A stretch of 5,888 bases of DNA from an uncultured Haemophilus sp. GTDB lineage: Bacteria > Pseudomonadota > Gammaproteobacteria > Enterobacterales > Pasteurellaceae. The stretch is from NCBI GenBank assembly GCA_902482195.1, contig CABSZQ010000093.1, positions 1 through 5,888 of the forward strand, written 5' to 3'. A program made the translations under genes and the position numbers. This document shows, piece after piece, positions 5,639 to 5,888 of this stretch; position 1 is the first letter of the stretch; every line of letters begins with the position of its first letter. The notes under the pieces are model-generated. The model was given only the letters and a program-made list of their open reading frames with translations. It ran no database searches and had not been told where the DNA came from.

Positions 5639-5888
5639 ATGAAAAACAATTCTGTTGTAGCAGATATTGTGGCTAACCAGCGTAAGCTTGAACGCAAACG
5701 CTGGTTTGTTATTTTATCTTTTCTTGTGATTGGCGTGGTCAGTCTTATCCTTGATGTGATGACCGGCCCCGCGATGCTATCGGTATCGGAAGTCGTGAAT
5801 GCGTTATTCGGTATCGGTGAAGTGGATAAAATGACAGACAATATTGTGCATAATTTACGTTTACCTATGGCATTGATGGCGCTTGTAG
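5639..5888 (+). CDS. FecCD-type ABC transporter permease, N-terminal part (3' end outside window)
   Basis: The first 83 codons are visible and open to the right edge. A basic cytoplasmic N-terminus (RKLERKRW, 15-22) leads into a transmembrane helix at about 22-41. DVMTGPAMLSVSEVVNALFG (39-58) follows, then HNLRLPMALMALV (71-83), which corresponds to the R-L-P-R segment and next helix conserved in the BtuC/FhuB/FecD family. These proteins form the homodimeric or heterodimeric membrane channel for iron chelates, haem or cobalamin. It lies 15 bases after the binding-protein gene, in the same operon and presumably under the same Fur-type control. The rest of the gene and an ATPase gene should lie just downstream. 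A GC-rich inverted repeat sits within codons 13-23. Confidence 0.88.
   Translation, partial: MKNNSVVADIVANQRKLERKRWFVILSFLVIGVVSLILDVMTGPAMLSVSEVVNALFGIGEVDKMTDNIVHNLRLPMALMALV
5675..5706 (+). other. Intragenic inverted repeat / potential hairpin in the permease 5' region
   Basis: AACCAGCGT (5675-5683) and its exact reverse complement ACGCTGGTT (5698-5706) enclose a 14-base loop. The stem starts 36 bases after the start codon and is followed by T-rich sequence (TGTTATTTTATCTTTT). It could form an mRNA hairpin or a weak attenuator, but a 9-base repeat at this spacing is not rare by chance in 5.9 kb. Confidence 0.4.

Noticed and set aside
5632..5841. 69-residue open frame on the minus strand
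   Set aside because: It lies opposite the permease gene start, which has family motifs; the minus frame shows no ribosome-binding site or recognisable domain.

Overview
The window looks like chromosomal DNA from a member of the Pasteurellaceae, most likely Haemophilus or Aggregatibacter. The direct evidence is four exact copies of the 9-base DNA uptake signal core AAGTGCGGT (Haemophilus influenzae type) in under 6 kb, AT-rich coding sequence, and close gene packing. All seven genes are on the + strand. No tRNA, rRNA, CRISPR array, insertion sequence or phage gene is visible.

Region 1 (about 1-2049) is the 3' end of a surface-glycan cluster. It holds the C-terminus of a multi-pass membrane protein that resembles a Wzy-type polysaccharide polymerase, then two family 2 (GT-A fold) glycosyltransferases. 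The first overlaps the membrane-protein gene by 8 bases and the second follows after 22 bases, so the three look like one operon. They probably build lipooligosaccharide, O-antigen or capsule chains; the exact glycan cannot be read from the sequence.

Region 2 (2083-3242) is an MltB-family lytic murein transglycosylase made as a lipoprotein. It lies only 33 bases after the glycan genes and is closed by a strong intrinsic terminator, a perfect 28-base palindrome followed by six T.

Region 3 (3246-4411) is a diheme cytochrome c peroxidase / MauG-family protein with a signal peptide and two CXXCH haem sites, expected to reduce hydrogen peroxide in the periplasm.

Region 4 (4425-5888) begins with a sigma70-like promoter and an overlapping Fur-box-like sequence. 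It continues with a periplasmic binding protein of the FecB/BtuF/FhuD type and the start of a FecCD-type permease gene, which runs off the right edge. This is the front of an ABC importer operon, probably iron-regulated and probably for an iron chelate, haem or a similar metal complex. An ATPase gene is expected beyond the window.

No clearly new biological system is evident. The points most worth checking are the ligand of the iron-regulated binding protein, the atypical second haem region of the peroxidase, a GC-rich hairpin inside the start of the permease gene, and uptake signals that impose a recurring Thr-Ala-Leu tripeptide on unrelated proteins. Three gene starts were set from ribosome-binding sites at 342, 2083 and 3272 instead of the longest open frame.
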